DNA of 64,000 nucleotides, taken from contig CM057841.1 of the NCBI GenBank assembly GCA_030068075.1, positions 51,563,030-51,627,029 of the forward strand. Direction: 5' to 3'. Of the stretch, positions 1 through 11,632 are shown one piece after another (the stretch's first letter is position 1; every line of letters begins with the position of its first letter). Under the pieces are notes generated by a model, which made no database searches, had not been told where the DNA came from, and saw nothing but the letters and a program-made list of their open reading frames with translations. The stretch is from Paguma larvata. Its lineage: Eukaryota; Chordata; Mammalia; Carnivora; Viverridae. The position numbers and the translations under genes were made by a program.

Positions 1-1497
1 ATTAATGTTTTGAAGTAGATTTTTTTCAGCAAATATTACAGCCCCAGATGAGGCGGCTTTTTTTTTTTTTTCCTTTTACTTTCTAGTATTGTTAGACTTA
101 GCTGAAGGAACCGATCCTCTGATTTAAAGCTTAATAATATTGTGATCCAGTGAAAACTTAACATGCAATAAAAATTGCAGTCTGCCCGTCTCTCGTGGAT
201 ACAGAAAAATAATGCATTATGTCTTCATTTGTAATTAAGTAAAATGTGAAAGTTGGATTCTAGGTCTTGATTTTTTTTTTCCTCTTCCTAAAATGAAAAT
301 ATAACTGTGGTTTTAATTGATGTAGTTTTGGTGCGATCTGTAAGCAGATATTGGGGCAGACTTTTAGAAGTGTAAGGGAACAGCAAAATAAAACACAAAG
401 GTGAGTCAGTGAATGCTTTCTTATTAATTGCTGCTCCTACCGGTGAGGCGACCGTAAATATGACCATGCGAGTGTTATAGAAAAAAATTAAGGCTGTTTC
501 TACTGTTATCCCAAAGGTATATTACTTTTGTAACCACTCAAGATATGCATAGTTAATTTCTTCTTTATCTAGGAAAAAAAAAAAAAAACCTCCCAATTTT
601 CTTTTTTCCAAGTAGAAAGTCTTTTTTCTCTATCGGCTCCTTCTCATGCTGGACACCCATCCTTTCATTTCACTGCCCCCCTGAGGTCACGCTCCAACTT
701 CTCTCTCCGATGACTGGGCGAGAATCAGCCCTTGGGTGACGTAATGGGACACGATATGGTAAGCTTGACCTTGGCGTTCAAAACAACAGCAAGAGATTTC
801 GGAAACGTGTGGGAACTGGTGATGCGTCCCATTAAGGAAAAATGAAATACAACAAATGTCTCCACTTTGGCGAATGAGGCCTGATGCTTTGGACAGCTTA
901 GCTTTACTGTTTTCCTTTCCTTTTGAAACTTACTGATTTCTAATCGCCTAAGCAATATATGACTCTCCTTAAACCTTGATGTCTGCTGAAAGGAGCTGTT
1001 AGCTCCGGTGGCTACAGCGTGATCTTTAACCAGGTATCAAGCTCATTTGGAATCCTTCGTCTTGGAGTCATAAACAGTATCCATAACTTTGACCCATCAC
1101 TGGTCTAGAGAGAGACTCCGTTCAAAAGGAACCTTCAAAAGGAACCGTGTTACCATTGCAAACAAAGCAGCAGTATGTGCTGTCCTCTCTAAGATGTAAC
1201 AAGATTGCTGCTTTCTTCCTCTGCGTCTGAACACATTTTAAGGGCTGTAAGTGGACTGTTTCCAATGGCTTCACAAGCAACTGACTTAGTCAAATACAGG
1301 GGCCAAGGCAGAGACCAGGCTGGGAGGGCCATCTCTGACTTTGAGTTAGTAAGTCCAGTCTTTGAAGAAAAGGTGAGATTTTTTTGGATCAATATTAGAT
1401 GTTTTTGATAATTTCACTAATCTTTTTTCCCCCCATATTTGTTTTCATGATCGTATGGGTAGTTAATTACCTGTAAAAGCTATGAAAAGAAGTAGTA
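1..1497. other. Unique AT-rich noncoding DNA, possible conserved stretch
   Basis: No repeat family and no credible coding frame was recognised. The block is AT-rich, with poly-T runs near 60 and 270 and a poly-A run near 575. Short homeodomain-like cores occur, for example 'gtaattaag' near 232 and 'attaattg' near 423. The lack of mobile elements over 1.5 kb is the only positive sign of constraint. Intergenic or intronic DNA is the safe reading. Confidence 0.5.
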
Positions 1498-1602
1498 TTA
1501 CAGTGACGACCTATTTTTATTTATTTTGTTTTATTTTACTATCTTATTTTTTAAGATTTTATTTATTATTTATTTATTTTTTACAGTGACAGCACATTTT
1601 TA
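1498..1602 (-). mobile_element. Tail-only retroinsertion flanked by target-site duplications
   Basis: A T-rich insert at 1520-1580 (61 bp, ending in repeated 'tttatt') is flanked by two near-identical 22-bp copies beginning 'ttacagtgac', at 1498-1519 and 1581-1602, with 18 of 22 positions matching. This is the signature of LINE-1-driven retrotransposition. The cargo is almost only an A-rich tail read on the minus strand, with a trace of the 'taagattttatttattta' sequence seen at the 3' end of carnivore SINEs. A severely 5'-truncated SINE is the simplest explanation. Confidence 0.6.
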
Positions 1603-3776
1603 AAAAGTCCAAAGAAACCAGTGCAGCCTGCCTTCCCTAAGTTTGGGCTGAGGCTGTTTTCGATCACGTTCGGTATGCCGTCTGATGAGAGATTACGATA
1701 GTGACGCAGCTTTGGAGACCCCGTTTAAGAGAACTTTCTAAGCTTCACCTAACTTTTTTTTTCTTCGAAAATCAGCCACTCCTAGTGACTCTTTTTCAGC
1801 CAGGCAGTGGAGGGACTCAGTCTCTGAAAGCCGGCTACACTCGAGACACTTGGTTCGGTAGCCTCCAATTACAGCCTGGGATTTTTAACGAAAAAAAGGA
1901 AGTACTTTAAAAGTTTTATTTACTATGTCAGGTGAAGCGTGAACAATATGTGGTCAGTTGGCAGGAGACAGTGCGTCGAATTATTTGTGAGTTTACCTTT
2001 TTTTTTTTTTAGGAGCACCTAAATATATTCACGCGGTTTGTTGCCGGATCATAGGATGCGTGGCTGAGGGAAATGTTTGAGAGGCTGGGATAAGGGCCAG
2101 CGCCTTATGGCAATGAAAGTAACGTTAGCTCTGTTTGCGGCAGTCGGGTCTAGGTTGGTCTGATGGTTGTGAAGCCTTGGTTGTGGTAGTCGTTTTAATA
2201 AAATGCGTTTGGAAGCAACAAGCCTGTTCACAGAGCAATATTTTGTTTGATCAAAGGAGAAGGATGTCTTTGCTGTCCATTTTTCATGAGCAATACAGCC
2301 TTCTACACGACGGCATTTGCCAGAATAGTCGTACTGACCCTTTATATCCTCGAGGAGCCTCTGCATTTGGGACGTCTCCCTTAATAAGTTTTACTTCCCT
2401 CGATGTAATCCTTCGGAGTGTGACAGCTCCCAGAGTATCAGTTCCCTTAGGTGAAATTTCCTTTTACTCGAACTAACCATGTTGGATTGTAATTTACAGG
2501 CTGGATGGGTGCACGGTTGTTCAGACCTGGTACTTCACCAGCAAGGATCCACCAGTTGGGTGGACGTCACCACATTTTTTCAAGTGGGAAGAGATCCAAA
2601 CAAATAAAAGAAGGGGAAAAAAATAGGATCGTGGCGATAGGAAAAAAAAAAAAAAAGATCCTTGGAGTGTCACGATTTGAGATCGTTGAGTGTTGCCATG
2701 CAAAACTAACACCCAGCAGGGAGATTCTGCTTTTCTCACAAATTCTCAGTTAACACAAGGCGCCGTGGCAGCTGGGAGAGAGAGAGAGTGAGTGAGGGTC
2801 GTGGCTGGAACGCGGTGGAGGGTGGCTCTCAAAGCAGTCTTGCTGGGAGCAGACAGCGCTCGAAGGGAGAGCTTTACCTGGTGCTGGCAGCACAACTTTG
2901 CCAGTCTGTTTCTTCCTGCGCTTCAGGCTCGAATAAATGAGAGCTAATGACTTTTAAGGCGTTTTTTAAGTGATTTGTCTTGGGAATGCTAAATTGGCAA
3001 GAATAAAACCTACGCAGGGAAGTTGAGTTTTGATGACCCAACGAAGGCGCGTCCTAGAGCGATTTCGTAAGGCTCCGGCGGTCCGAGATGGTTCCACATC
3101 AGGGACCGTGTACAGTTCTCAGAATTACTTACTAATGACAAAAAGGGGGAAAAAAGGTTGGTCAGCTACTGGGCGGTGGGAATGAACAGGGCGGCAACTC
3201 TTATGGTGAAGGGTTCTGAGAAACCTTCTGCCGTGGGGATCCAAGGAGTGCCTTCCTGAAGCACAGGTTCCCTTGTCCCGGAGTGGAGGTGCCAGGGAAA
3301 CCCCCAGATTCCTATAAAGGTTGAGGAGTTGCTTCATGAGCGAAGGGAAGCACGAGAGATCCAAGTTTATACATACATCCCAGTTCTCAAATCAAACCTA
3401 TTGTTGCATTTTCTCAATAACCGGTACTCGAAAAACACAATGTCGGGGAGCCTCATTTTCTTTCGTACTAGCTGGGAGGGGGCTCTGGTGTTTTCCAGGA
3501 GGCAGCGAACAAAATGCTGGCGCACTATTGAGAGAAATGCCCTTGACTTGACAGGTGTCTTTTTCAAGTTTTACCAGCCGACAGCGTGAGTCAGCCTCTC
3601 AGAGATTCGAGAATATTCATTGAGATTTTTAGTAGCCACTTTATTGTTCTTTTTCTGAAGAGGGAAGTAATTGTATTTCATTGATAATCAAAAGCTTATC
3701 AGCCCATGAATTCAATTGCAGGTATTTAAAGTCACTTCTTTTAATTCTTTAAAAAGAAATTGCTCCATACACATGC
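1603..3776. other. Unique noncoding DNA
   Basis: No recognisable mobile element is present. Homopolymer runs occur near 2003 (T) and 2642 (A), with a short GA run near 2780. Several short open frames overlap on both strands, which is expected by chance. None shows a recognisable domain. Confidence 0.5.
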
Positions 3777-3795
3777 GCACACACACACACACTTT

Positions 3796-3842
<47 letters not shown>
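3777..3842. repeat. Compound (CA)n-(CT)n microsatellite
   Basis: About 16 bp of CA repeat (3777-3792) is followed by 'ttttattt' and then about 43 bp of uninterrupted CT repeat (3800-3842). The long pure CT part is probably length-polymorphic. An apparent open frame across it is low-complexity Leu/Ser and not a gene. Confidence 0.95.
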
Positions 3843-3846
<4 letters not shown>

Positions 3847-4793
3847 CCCCTCCCTGTGAGGTGTTTAACTGATGAAGAAGAGTTTCTTTTAGTACACACC
3901 CGTTTGGATTTTCTCCTTTTGCAATTTCTTTTCGGAGGACTTGGGGTTGGTCAAACAAACGTCATCCTGGCGTTTACTTACTCGGGAGCGCTTTCCAGGA
4001 TGGCCTGTCGATACCTGCCCTCGTGTTTATTTGTAACTAAAGCGAAGGTGCTCTCGAATGGCTTTACCATTAATCTGAAAACACAGAGTCGTTTCCTGCG
4101 GAATGATGTATGACAGCACGCTCCGCGCTTCCTCCGAGAAGGGGACCGTTCCTGTGGCATTGTTCCCTAGAGTGGCTTTCCCTGCAGGGCTCACGGCTTA
4201 ACTGCTTCAAACTCCTGTTGTTCTGTAAATCTGTCAGAAGGGTCTGCAAGGGACCATATTTATGAAGAGAGTGGAGAGTGGTCAGTCTAAAAAGCTCCTT
4301 AGTGTAGTACTTTGAATTTTAAATTACACACATAATTCAGAGGTAATGTAACTTGCAGTGTCGGACTTTCGTCCATTCCGTTAAATGGAGAAAAATGACT
4401 GGCGTGAGGGATGACTTATTGATTCTCGGTGGGAAAATGACTTCTGTAATATAGGAAGTATGGTAAAAGGAATAGCTTAATTATTTACAGAGCACTTTTC
4501 AAAATATGCTTTTACAGCAGTACAAATTGTGTATATACAAATCGTACAACGAGATTCTTTTTTTTTTTTTTAAATTCTTTCTTTGAGGAAACTTAGGAGG
4601 AAGCTTATCTTATTTAGTTGCTAAGGCAAAGTTTAATTTTGCTTAAACTCTTGTAGGCTGTAACTAAGAAAGATACAAAGAGCAAGGAGGAATTTCTAAA
4701 TACCTTAAAAATACCATTTGTTCTAATTGCCATTTCTTACATTATACTTACACTCGCTTTTGGGGAGGTTGACTGCCAGGATTTACAAAATAT

Positions 4794-4797
<4 letters not shown>
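3843..4797. other. Unique noncoding DNA
   Basis: No repeat family or coding frame was recognised. The block becomes AT-rich after about 4300 and has a poly-T run at about 4558-4571. Confidence 0.45.
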
Positions 4798-4828
<31 letters not shown>

Positions 4829-4854
4829 CTCTTCTCCCTCCCCTTCTCTCTCTG
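4798..4854. repeat. (CT)n microsatellite with degenerate pyrimidine tail
   Basis: Pure CT repeat from about 4798 to 4824 continues as imperfect C/T-rich sequence to about 4854. It is a strand-asymmetric pyrimidine tract. Confidence 0.9.
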
Positions 4855-5918
4855 GTTTATGATGTTTTTCAACAGTGTCATGAACTCACTTAATCTGATT
4901 TCAGCAAGTAAATATATGGGAAGTTGAAATGACATATTTTAATCTGGCATTGGAGGAAATATTCATAAAATATCAGATAAAATATTTATTTTGGCCCTTT
5001 CCTTATGATCTCTTTTTTGATTCAGTGTGCACTCTTTGCTTAAGGACCACAACCTAATGTTATTTTGACTGCATTTCACAGTGTTGGCGGCCTTTCAGAT
5101 AAACAGCATATTTGTGGTTAATTGGTTGAACATGTTCTATAATTATAATTATATTAAAACCTTAATGTGCTTGAACGTTTGCCCACCGAAGGCCACTTGC
5201 ATGAACTACGTTCTGTTTCTGTCATTATAACTGAGCTGTCTGGGGCTGACATTCAGCAATTGAGGCAGGGCAAGGGACCTGGGAGTAACACAGAGGCTTC
5301 TCCTTATTTGCGTCGGAGACTGCCGTTTGGACAGTTTTAGAAGCTGACCATGAAAATTGCCGTCTGGTTGTCACTCGGAGCCCCAGGTTTCGGTCTGCGG
5401 GCTAACGTTTCTTCAGATTTTCAAAAGGGGTTGGCTTGGCTTTTTGTCAAAGTTACGCAACGGCAGTAAAAAGCAAAATTAGCACTTTATCAAGTTTGGA
5501 GCGAATTGCCAAGGCCACCAGGGAGCCGGGAGAGTCACCAGAGACCACTGCTTGGAACCGGGCAAGGAGCCATCTTTGAAATGAGCAGAGAGGGCTGATG
5601 GCCCCCAACTGAGGGAGGGAGCCTCTCTTTTTGACCCTTCAGCCATGCCTTTAGGATAGACGTGCTGCACTGCTGGCCCCCCGGGACTTATCACCTGAGA
5701 ATCCCAGTATCTTCTTTGTGGATACCGGGTCAACCGTACTGTCGTATCTTACACTGGTAACAGTATAAACCGGCGTCTGTGGACCCTCTGGGTTTTGGTG
5801 GCCTGGGGATGACATTTGCATTTTTAACTGGCTGGAAGAAAGAGTCAAAAGAAGAATAGTATTTCATGACACATGAAAATATATGAAAGGCAAATTATAA
5901 TGTTTGTAAATAAGATTG
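4855..5918. other. Unique noncoding DNA, AT-rich then GC-richer
   Basis: 4930-5180 is AT-rich and repeat-free, with sites such as 'gtggttaattggttga' and 'ataattataatta'. 5480-5850 is GC-richer and has no recognised repeat. No convincing gene is present. The AT-rich part could be a weakly conserved regulatory block, but I cannot test that. Confidence 0.4.
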
Positions 5919-6127
5919 TTTTAATGTTTGTTTTCGAGAGAGAGAGAGAGAGAGAGCGAGCGAGCAGGTGAGGAGCAGAGAGAGAGCGAGACACAGAATC
6001 CAAAGCAGGCTCCAGCCTCTGAGTTGTCAGCCCACAGCCCGAGGCGGGGGTCGAACTCACAAAACCATGAGATTGTGACCTGAGCCGAAGTCGTACGCTC
6101 AACCTACTGAGCCACTCAGGCGCCCCT
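5919..6127 (-). mobile_element. CAN SINE (SINEC, carnivore tRNA-Lys SINE)
   Basis: Read on the minus strand this is a complete carnivore SINE. The head box is at the right end ('gagccactcaggcgcccc'), then come the internal promoter-like 'gatcatgacctgagc' zone (diverged here to 'gattgtgacc'), the body and a GA-rich section (5935-5975) next to a short T tail. A possible worn duplication occurs as 'gtaaataagatt' (5906) and 'gtagataaaatt' (6128). The 171-codon minus-strand open frame here is SINE sequence. Confidence 0.93.
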
Positions 6128-7194
6128 GTAGATAAAATTTGATTGAAATATGCCACGCCTGTCTGGGTAGGGATCACCCTAACTGCTTTCCTACTGTCAG
6201 GGCGTGGCTTAGTAGTTGCAGCAGAGACTCTGTAGCCCTCACAGGTGGATATATTTACTTTCTGTTTTTTTGTAGACGGTTTGCCACCCCTGCCCCAAAT
6301 AAGATGTCCTTCAGTTTCTCTGCCCCAGAGCGACAAGGGGGCCGTGAGCACAGGCGCCACTCCAGTTTTAGTGTTAGGGCCAGAGCAGGGGATTTGGGTT
6401 GGATGAATGAATGAATGAATGACCAGTCACCCCAAAGCTATGAGTGCAGGGATGTCTGTTATTTTCTTATCTTTGGCCTCACCCACTGAGCACAGTTTAT
6501 AAAATTTGAAAATCTGTTTCCAAACATGTTGGAATTGATTTTTATGGTCTTTTAATTAACCCAATAAAAATGGCAACAACACAGCAATTTTAAGAAAATA
6601 ACAGAGCCAAGTATTTTTTTTTATGTCTCTGCATGCAATCCGTATTACACCCACATGCAGTATTTATATGGTCCAAATAATTATCTTTTGGACTTAGAAT
6701 GCTTTAAATTAGGATTTACTGAAAAGATTATTCTATTTCATTAAAAAAGAAAGAAAATTGTTCTCAAATTTATTTATGGGCTGGAGCAATTCTGGCATTG
6801 CAGAATACAGCAGGAAATTCCATTAAGTTGAAATGTGCGGCCCTTACCCTCAAGTGTTTGGAGGGATTCATAGAAGAGCCAAGTGCGTTCAGACAGACCT
6901 GGTTGCAGAGCTGAGCGTGCGTTTTGTCAGAAGACTGTAACATTTTCAGGGATGGGTTAGAATGGTGAGGGTTCCAATGCAGAATTCGTAGGCCAACGAC
7001 ATGGGCCAGAGATTTTTCTGCTAAGAAGGTAGAAAATTCTAGAGCCTCATGAGCACACCTCCACCCACCCACCCCACCAAACCCATGGGCACGCTTGAAA
7101 GTCACCCTTTCTTGCTACTCTATGGCTCCTGGCCTGGCAGCCGCTTCAGCTTCTGGTGTGTCTGAGTCTTCCTTCTGTCCGACTTAGGTGGGTC
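6128..7194. other. Unique noncoding DNA
   Basis: Apart from the GAAT run there is no recognised repeat. 6480-6780 is AT-rich ('tcttttaattaacccaataa'). 7140-7194 leads into a MIR copy. Confidence 0.4.
6402..6421. repeat. (GAAT)n tetranucleotide run
   Basis: About five perfect tandem copies of GAAT in otherwise unique DNA. Confidence 0.9.
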
Positions 7195-7400
7195 TAGCCT
7201 GGGACTCTGGAGTCCGACCAGAGTGTAAACCTTGCATCGTCCACTTACCAGCTGTGTGATTCCAGGTAAGAGACCTCACCTCTTTGAGCCTCTGGTTAAC
7301 TCAGCAGCAAGATGGGGATATCTCAACCCCTTGTTGAAGTTGCTGCCAGGATTCAGAAGGAAGCTGTTGGTAGATCACCTTAGGAGCTAATTGGCATGTG
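7195..7400 (+). mobile_element. MIR (ancient tRNA-derived SINE)
   Basis: MIR landmarks occur in order: 'gggactctggagtccgacc', 'ccacttaccagctgtgtgat', then 'cacctctttgagcctctgg' and 'agatggggatatctcaa'. Divergence is high, as expected for this family, which predates placental mammals. Confidence 0.75.
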
Positions 7401-8218
7401 CTTAGGAGGGAGGGGAGATTTGTCCTCTTGCCCCATCTCTTGGCACTGCTGTAACTGAGCTCAGGCTTCTTTAGAAACGAAATCTAGAGAGCTGGTCCCC
7501 TCCTCTCTTGTGTATCTCCTTCGACAGCCCAGCACCGTTTTGGTGTGTTGGGTGTTCTTCCTTCCTTTCTCTCCTCCTCTTCCTTACAGTGGTTTTAGGG
7601 TCTCTGCTCAGTTGTCCACTCCTCAAGGAAGTCTAGGGCGGTTGGACGCTGTTCCCCATCCAGGCTGGTGGGAGAATTCTTAAATGGGTCACAGAGTGGG
7701 GGGGAGCCTTTGACTGGGTACGCTTGGCTCCAGCCTGATCTGGTCAATTCTGGCAGGATCTTACCCAAGCACTTGCATACCCTCCTAGAAGGCGATTCGG
7801 AACCTTCCTTAGGATTCATTCACATTTAGCAACCAGGGTCCCCACACAGCCCTGACTGATGTTCTGCCTTCCATGCTTCCATTCCTCTGCTGCTGAGCCC
7901 CGGGCGGATCAGCCTCCCTTTCTCCTCGTCCGGGTCACTCACACGGAGCCACACCTGTTCTTCCCGCCTCAGGGACTGACTTCCTCTGATGAGTTCCCTA
8001 CCGCTTGTCCAGTTCGGTCTCCCGTGGACCTCTCTCAGCACCTGTGCGCCAAGCCCAGCCGGCCGGGGATCCAGACACCGAGGCAGACGTCTCGCCTTCA
8101 CGGGCTCATGATCAGGGAGTCCCATGCACACATCAGTGTTGTCACTCATGGTCTGCCTCTCCCGGAACCCTCCCATCTCCCTTCTCCACCCTGGCTGGTT
8201 GCTAATCGTTCTGTAAGA
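7401..8218. other. Unique noncoding DNA
   Basis: Moderately GC-rich and without a recognised repeat. Overlapping open frames on both strands (about 7600-8280) show no domain, and one of them runs into the adjacent SINE, so I do not call a gene. Confidence 0.4.
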
Positions 8219-8450
8219 TTCAGTTCTGGGGCGCCTGGGTGGCTCAGTTGGTTGGGCGGCCGACTTCGGCTCAGGTCATGATCGCACGGTCTGTGAGTTC
8301 GAGCCCCGCGTCGGGCTCTGTGCTGATGGCTCAGAGCCTGGAGCCTGTTTCGGATTCTGTGTCTGCCTCTCTCTCTGCCCTTCCCCTGCTCATGCTCTGT
8401 CTCTCTGTCTCTCAAAAAAAAAAAAAAAAAAAAAAAAGCTTCAGTTCTGG
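8219..8450 (+). mobile_element. Young full-length CAN SINE with perfect target-site duplication
   Basis: A complete plus-strand SINE at 8230-8437 begins 'ggcgcctgggtggctcag' and has intact A- and B-box-like segments ('tggctcagttgg', 'gtgagttcgagcc'). It ends in CT-rich sequence and an uninterrupted 24-A tail (8414-8437). The 11-bp duplication 'ttcagttctgg' flanks it exactly at 8219-8229 and 8440-8450. The intact tail and exact duplication mark one of the most recent insertions in the window. Confidence 0.97.
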
Positions 8451-9779
8451 TGTATGTATGGCTGACTCCCTCCTGGCAAGAAACCAAAACAACAGCAACA
8501 AAAAAACCAGGTCTTAGGTTATCCATTCTTTCCATTCCTATGTAGATTTCCAGCGTGGACCTACCCCTCTGTGTAGAGACCATCTGTTAGTGTTACCACG
8601 TCTTTCCCCCACTAGCCTGTGCGCTCTGGGAATGTCGGAGTGATCTGATGCAGCTTTGTGTTTCCATGAAGCAACAAAGGGAAAGGAAAAAAAGACATGA
8701 GAGCTCCATCAAAGTTTGTTTCATGACTGTGTGAATGACTCACTAATTAAGTGAAGGAATGAGCCAAGAGTGAGATCTGGCCCGCGGGAGAAAGGTCGCT
8801 TTGATCTGGGGCTAATGCAGGAAGGCTCGAAGATCCCCTCATAGGCCAGGCTTAGAAGCGGGGACCATTCTCTGTCCAGGACGCTCTCATTCTGTCCTCG
8901 CTCACTGTTTCTTTGGGACTACCACAGGATAGTGGTCAGAACCTGGAGGAAATTCAGGAGTCCTATGTCGTGTGGGCGAGAGACGTATCCGTCGTCTACA
9001 GCTTCACAGACGACAGATGCTAGAAGGGGAGAGAGTGGCAGGGATCAATCCAGACCCAAACGTGCATCCGACTTGGCTCGGATGTTGTTTTCTGGATAGG
9101 GAGGGACAGGCCATTGGAGAGGAAAGAACAGTGTGGCCGAGGTGCTGGGGACAGTGTGCAGGATGAAGTCATTCACTCCAGCTTTGGCTGTCACTCGGGA
9201 GCTCACCCCAGGCTCCTCGGGAGGGTGTTAGAACACACAGCGCGGGCCTCACCTTCAGTGTTGCTGAGTCCGAACCTCGGGGTGGGACCCGCGGATCTGC
9301 ACGCCCAGCAGTTTCCCCCATGATGCTGCCGCTCGTTTGGGGGTCACCCTGGAGTGAGGGCTCTGCTCGTTTCAGCTTCGGAATACGGACTCGTGGGAGA
9401 AGAGTCCCGCCATCGACACCTTCTGTCAGCCGGGCGGAATCTTACGTTCTGAGCAGGAGGGTCGGCCGAGTCATTTTAGCAAAATGCCTTTGCCATCATC
9501 GCTTTTCAGTAGGCCGTACGAAGTGGGATAACCAAGAGTAAAGTTCTTTTATTGAGATAATGTGTTGTAAATATGAGTTCAGCCTGGCGTTTGGAAAATA
9601 CGAAAAGCCCTTCTTCGAACTTACTCTGTTCAAGCTACTTGTATTGTTCAGTGTTTCCTGTAAAATCGGATGTACCTGCCGCAGATGTTGGTTTTGCGGT
9701 AATAATATTTTTCTACCTTAAAAAAAAAAGAAAAAATCCTAAGATGAAAATGTAACTTAGTCTTATTATTGTAATCTCC
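8451..9779. other. Unique noncoding DNA, locally GC-rich
   Basis: No mobile element was recognised. 9200-9480 carries more CpG than the surroundings but does not form a clear island. Short plus-strand frames (8972-9541) overlap each other in different phases and show no known domain. Confidence 0.4.
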
Positions 9780-10340
9780 CCTTTCCTTTTTTGCATGGAT
9801 CATTTGTTTGTGAACTGGTTATTTCAGGAAGGGCTCAAAGGTAATTTCATGGTTTATAGCATTTATATTGGCGCCTTTAATGAGCAAAACATATTGTTTT
9901 CTAATACCCAAAATGAGGAATTCACATACATATAGATATTATTTTCATTTCCCGATATTACATGTATATCAAGTTCAGGACATTGAGAACAACCACGTAA
10001 AGAAATTATACTTCCGCACACAGGGGAAATATGAAAGTTTTGTAGTGCAAAGAGGAAAAAAAAAATAAAAAATAAAAATCAACTTTGCCGGCTTATGAGA
10101 TGATTTTATTTTTAATGAATCCAAACGATAGCAGGGAGCTGCTGTTGTGTTTGTGCCTCGAACAGCAATTCATATCTAAAAACGCGGTAACATATGGCTT
10201 TGTTATTATTTAGTTTAGGAATTTATGCACCTAAAGGAGTTTGGAGAGCTCTGGGTCCCATTCAGATGTTGTACACAGCAACTCACCAAGATAAGCTAGA
10301 GTTTCTCATACCAGGTTATTAAGATTTGACCAATTCACTT
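9780..10340. promoter_or_regulatory. Candidate conserved noncoding element
   Basis: This is a repeat-free AT-rich block with clustered homeodomain-type cores: 'tttaatgag' near 9876, 'tttttaatgaatcc' near 10110 and 'cagcaattcatatc' near 10163. It has no coding potential. The texture resembles developmental enhancers in gene deserts. This is a guess from base composition and motif density, since no alignment was available. Confidence 0.35.
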
Positions 10341-11407
10341 TTTTTTTTGGGAGCAGTGGTTATTAAACTCAAGAACTTTTTTGCATATTTGCTAATGATT
10401 CTTTTCCCTCTTTCTCATTATGTTTTAGAAGGCCGAATGGGTAAAAAAAAAATTTTTTTTTAGCCCAATTTTTTTTAGCCCAATAAAAAGCATGTCCTGG
10501 ATTGGAAAGGAGTACAAGGTTCTTTTTCTAGCCCTGGAGTGAGGGGGCTCTCTGGCCTCCTGGCTCATTTGATGTTCTGGGGAGCCATTGGCACCCACAC
10601 GCTGCCGATCACAGACCTTTCCCTCCCGTCCAGATTGTGTTTGTCTTACGGCTCTCGCACGGAGCCCGCAGCTGTGTAAACCGGAGAATGGTTTCTGCAC
10701 GGCTTTGATCTTTGCTTGGATCACCCGTTGCCCTCAGTCCCTGAACCCTGCTCCACGGCCCCTGTGTTGCTTGGATTTTTCCATTTTCTGGTAATTATGG
10801 CCTGGCGTAGGGAGCCTTGCAACAGCGTCCCCCACGACTTCGGGTGCAGAGTTTGGAAGAAGCACCTTAAGGCTGTCGTTTGTAGAACCTTATTAAGAAG
10901 TGATTTCCATTCGATGCCAAAGAGATAGGCCGTTTAGTTTCCTCCTAAGCGCAATCTGACAACTTCAAGCAGGCTGCCTTGAATGTAGGATGGGATGCAT
11001 AAATGTTGACAGAGCAGATGCAATTTGTTTTTGCTTCCTGGCTCCTGAAGTTGAGTCCTTCCATGGACCCTGGCTCGGTCTCTCCGTCAGTGATGGGCCC
11101 TCGGGCTGATGCTGCGTGGCATTAATTTTCCATTGATGATCTGAGTGCCTGTCTAGGCATAGGGGAGTGCAAAAGTCCTGGCAGCGGTTCTCACAATCCA
11201 GTAGGAGGCATAAGATCTTCCCTTCGAAGTCCTCAATGAAGGCATGAGGAAACTTTGTTGGGGTTTTGGAGAAAGAGCCATGCCTCCACCTTGGGTCATC
11301 ATAATGGCCTACAGAGCTGGGCCATCATGCCCAGGCAGGACGCCGAGCTAAGACGTGAGAAGAGCTCTTTAGAATATCATGGAAGGCCACCTGAGACAGA
11401 GCAGCTG
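10341..11407. other. Unique noncoding DNA
   Basis: No mobile element was recognised. 10830-11160 is repeat-free with mixed composition ('ggcattaattttccattgat' near 11118) and could be conserved. Short open frames at 10588-10928 overlap in different phases and show no domain. Confidence 0.4.
10443..10483. repeat. A10T9 snapback and 15-bp direct duplication
   Basis: A run of about 10 A is followed directly by about 9 T, so the strand can fold on itself. The segment ending 'tttttttagcccaa' then occurs twice in tandem (10455-10468 and 10469-10483). It looks like a replication-slippage product. Confidence 0.85.
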
Positions 11408-11632
11408 AGACTCCAGGATTTCTGGATTCAGATAGCCTTGCGTTCGAATCCTAGCTCTGTCTCTCACTGTCCTTGTGATCTGGGGGGATTTGTTTAATCT
11501 TGATGAGCCTCCGTTTTCTCACCGATAAAATGGGATTGATAGTCTCTGCCTTTTATATTGTGAGAATGGAACAAGATAATGCATGCAAATTGTTTGATAC
11601 TGTCTCTGGGACATCGTGAATAGTCAACAATG
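11408..11632 (+). mobile_element. MIR
   Basis: Nearly the full MIR length can be followed: 'gttcgaatcctagctctgtc', 'tccgttttctcaccgataaa', 'atgggattgatagt', 'ttgtgagaatggaacaagat', ending 'gaatagtcaacaa'. This is one of the better preserved MIR copies here. Confidence 0.85.

Noticed and set aside
5845..6360. 171-codon minus-strand open frame
   Set aside because: It lies largely within a CAN SINE and its GA-rich section, so it is not a gene.
7859..8281. 140-codon plus-strand frame
   Set aside because: Its 3' end enters a SINE and its composition is unremarkable.
8230..8437. A functional tRNA gene in the SINE head
   Set aside because: The head is tRNA-derived but is part of a complete SINE with tail and target duplications.
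9200..9480. CpG island promoter
   Set aside because: CpG is only moderately raised and there is no downstream exon.
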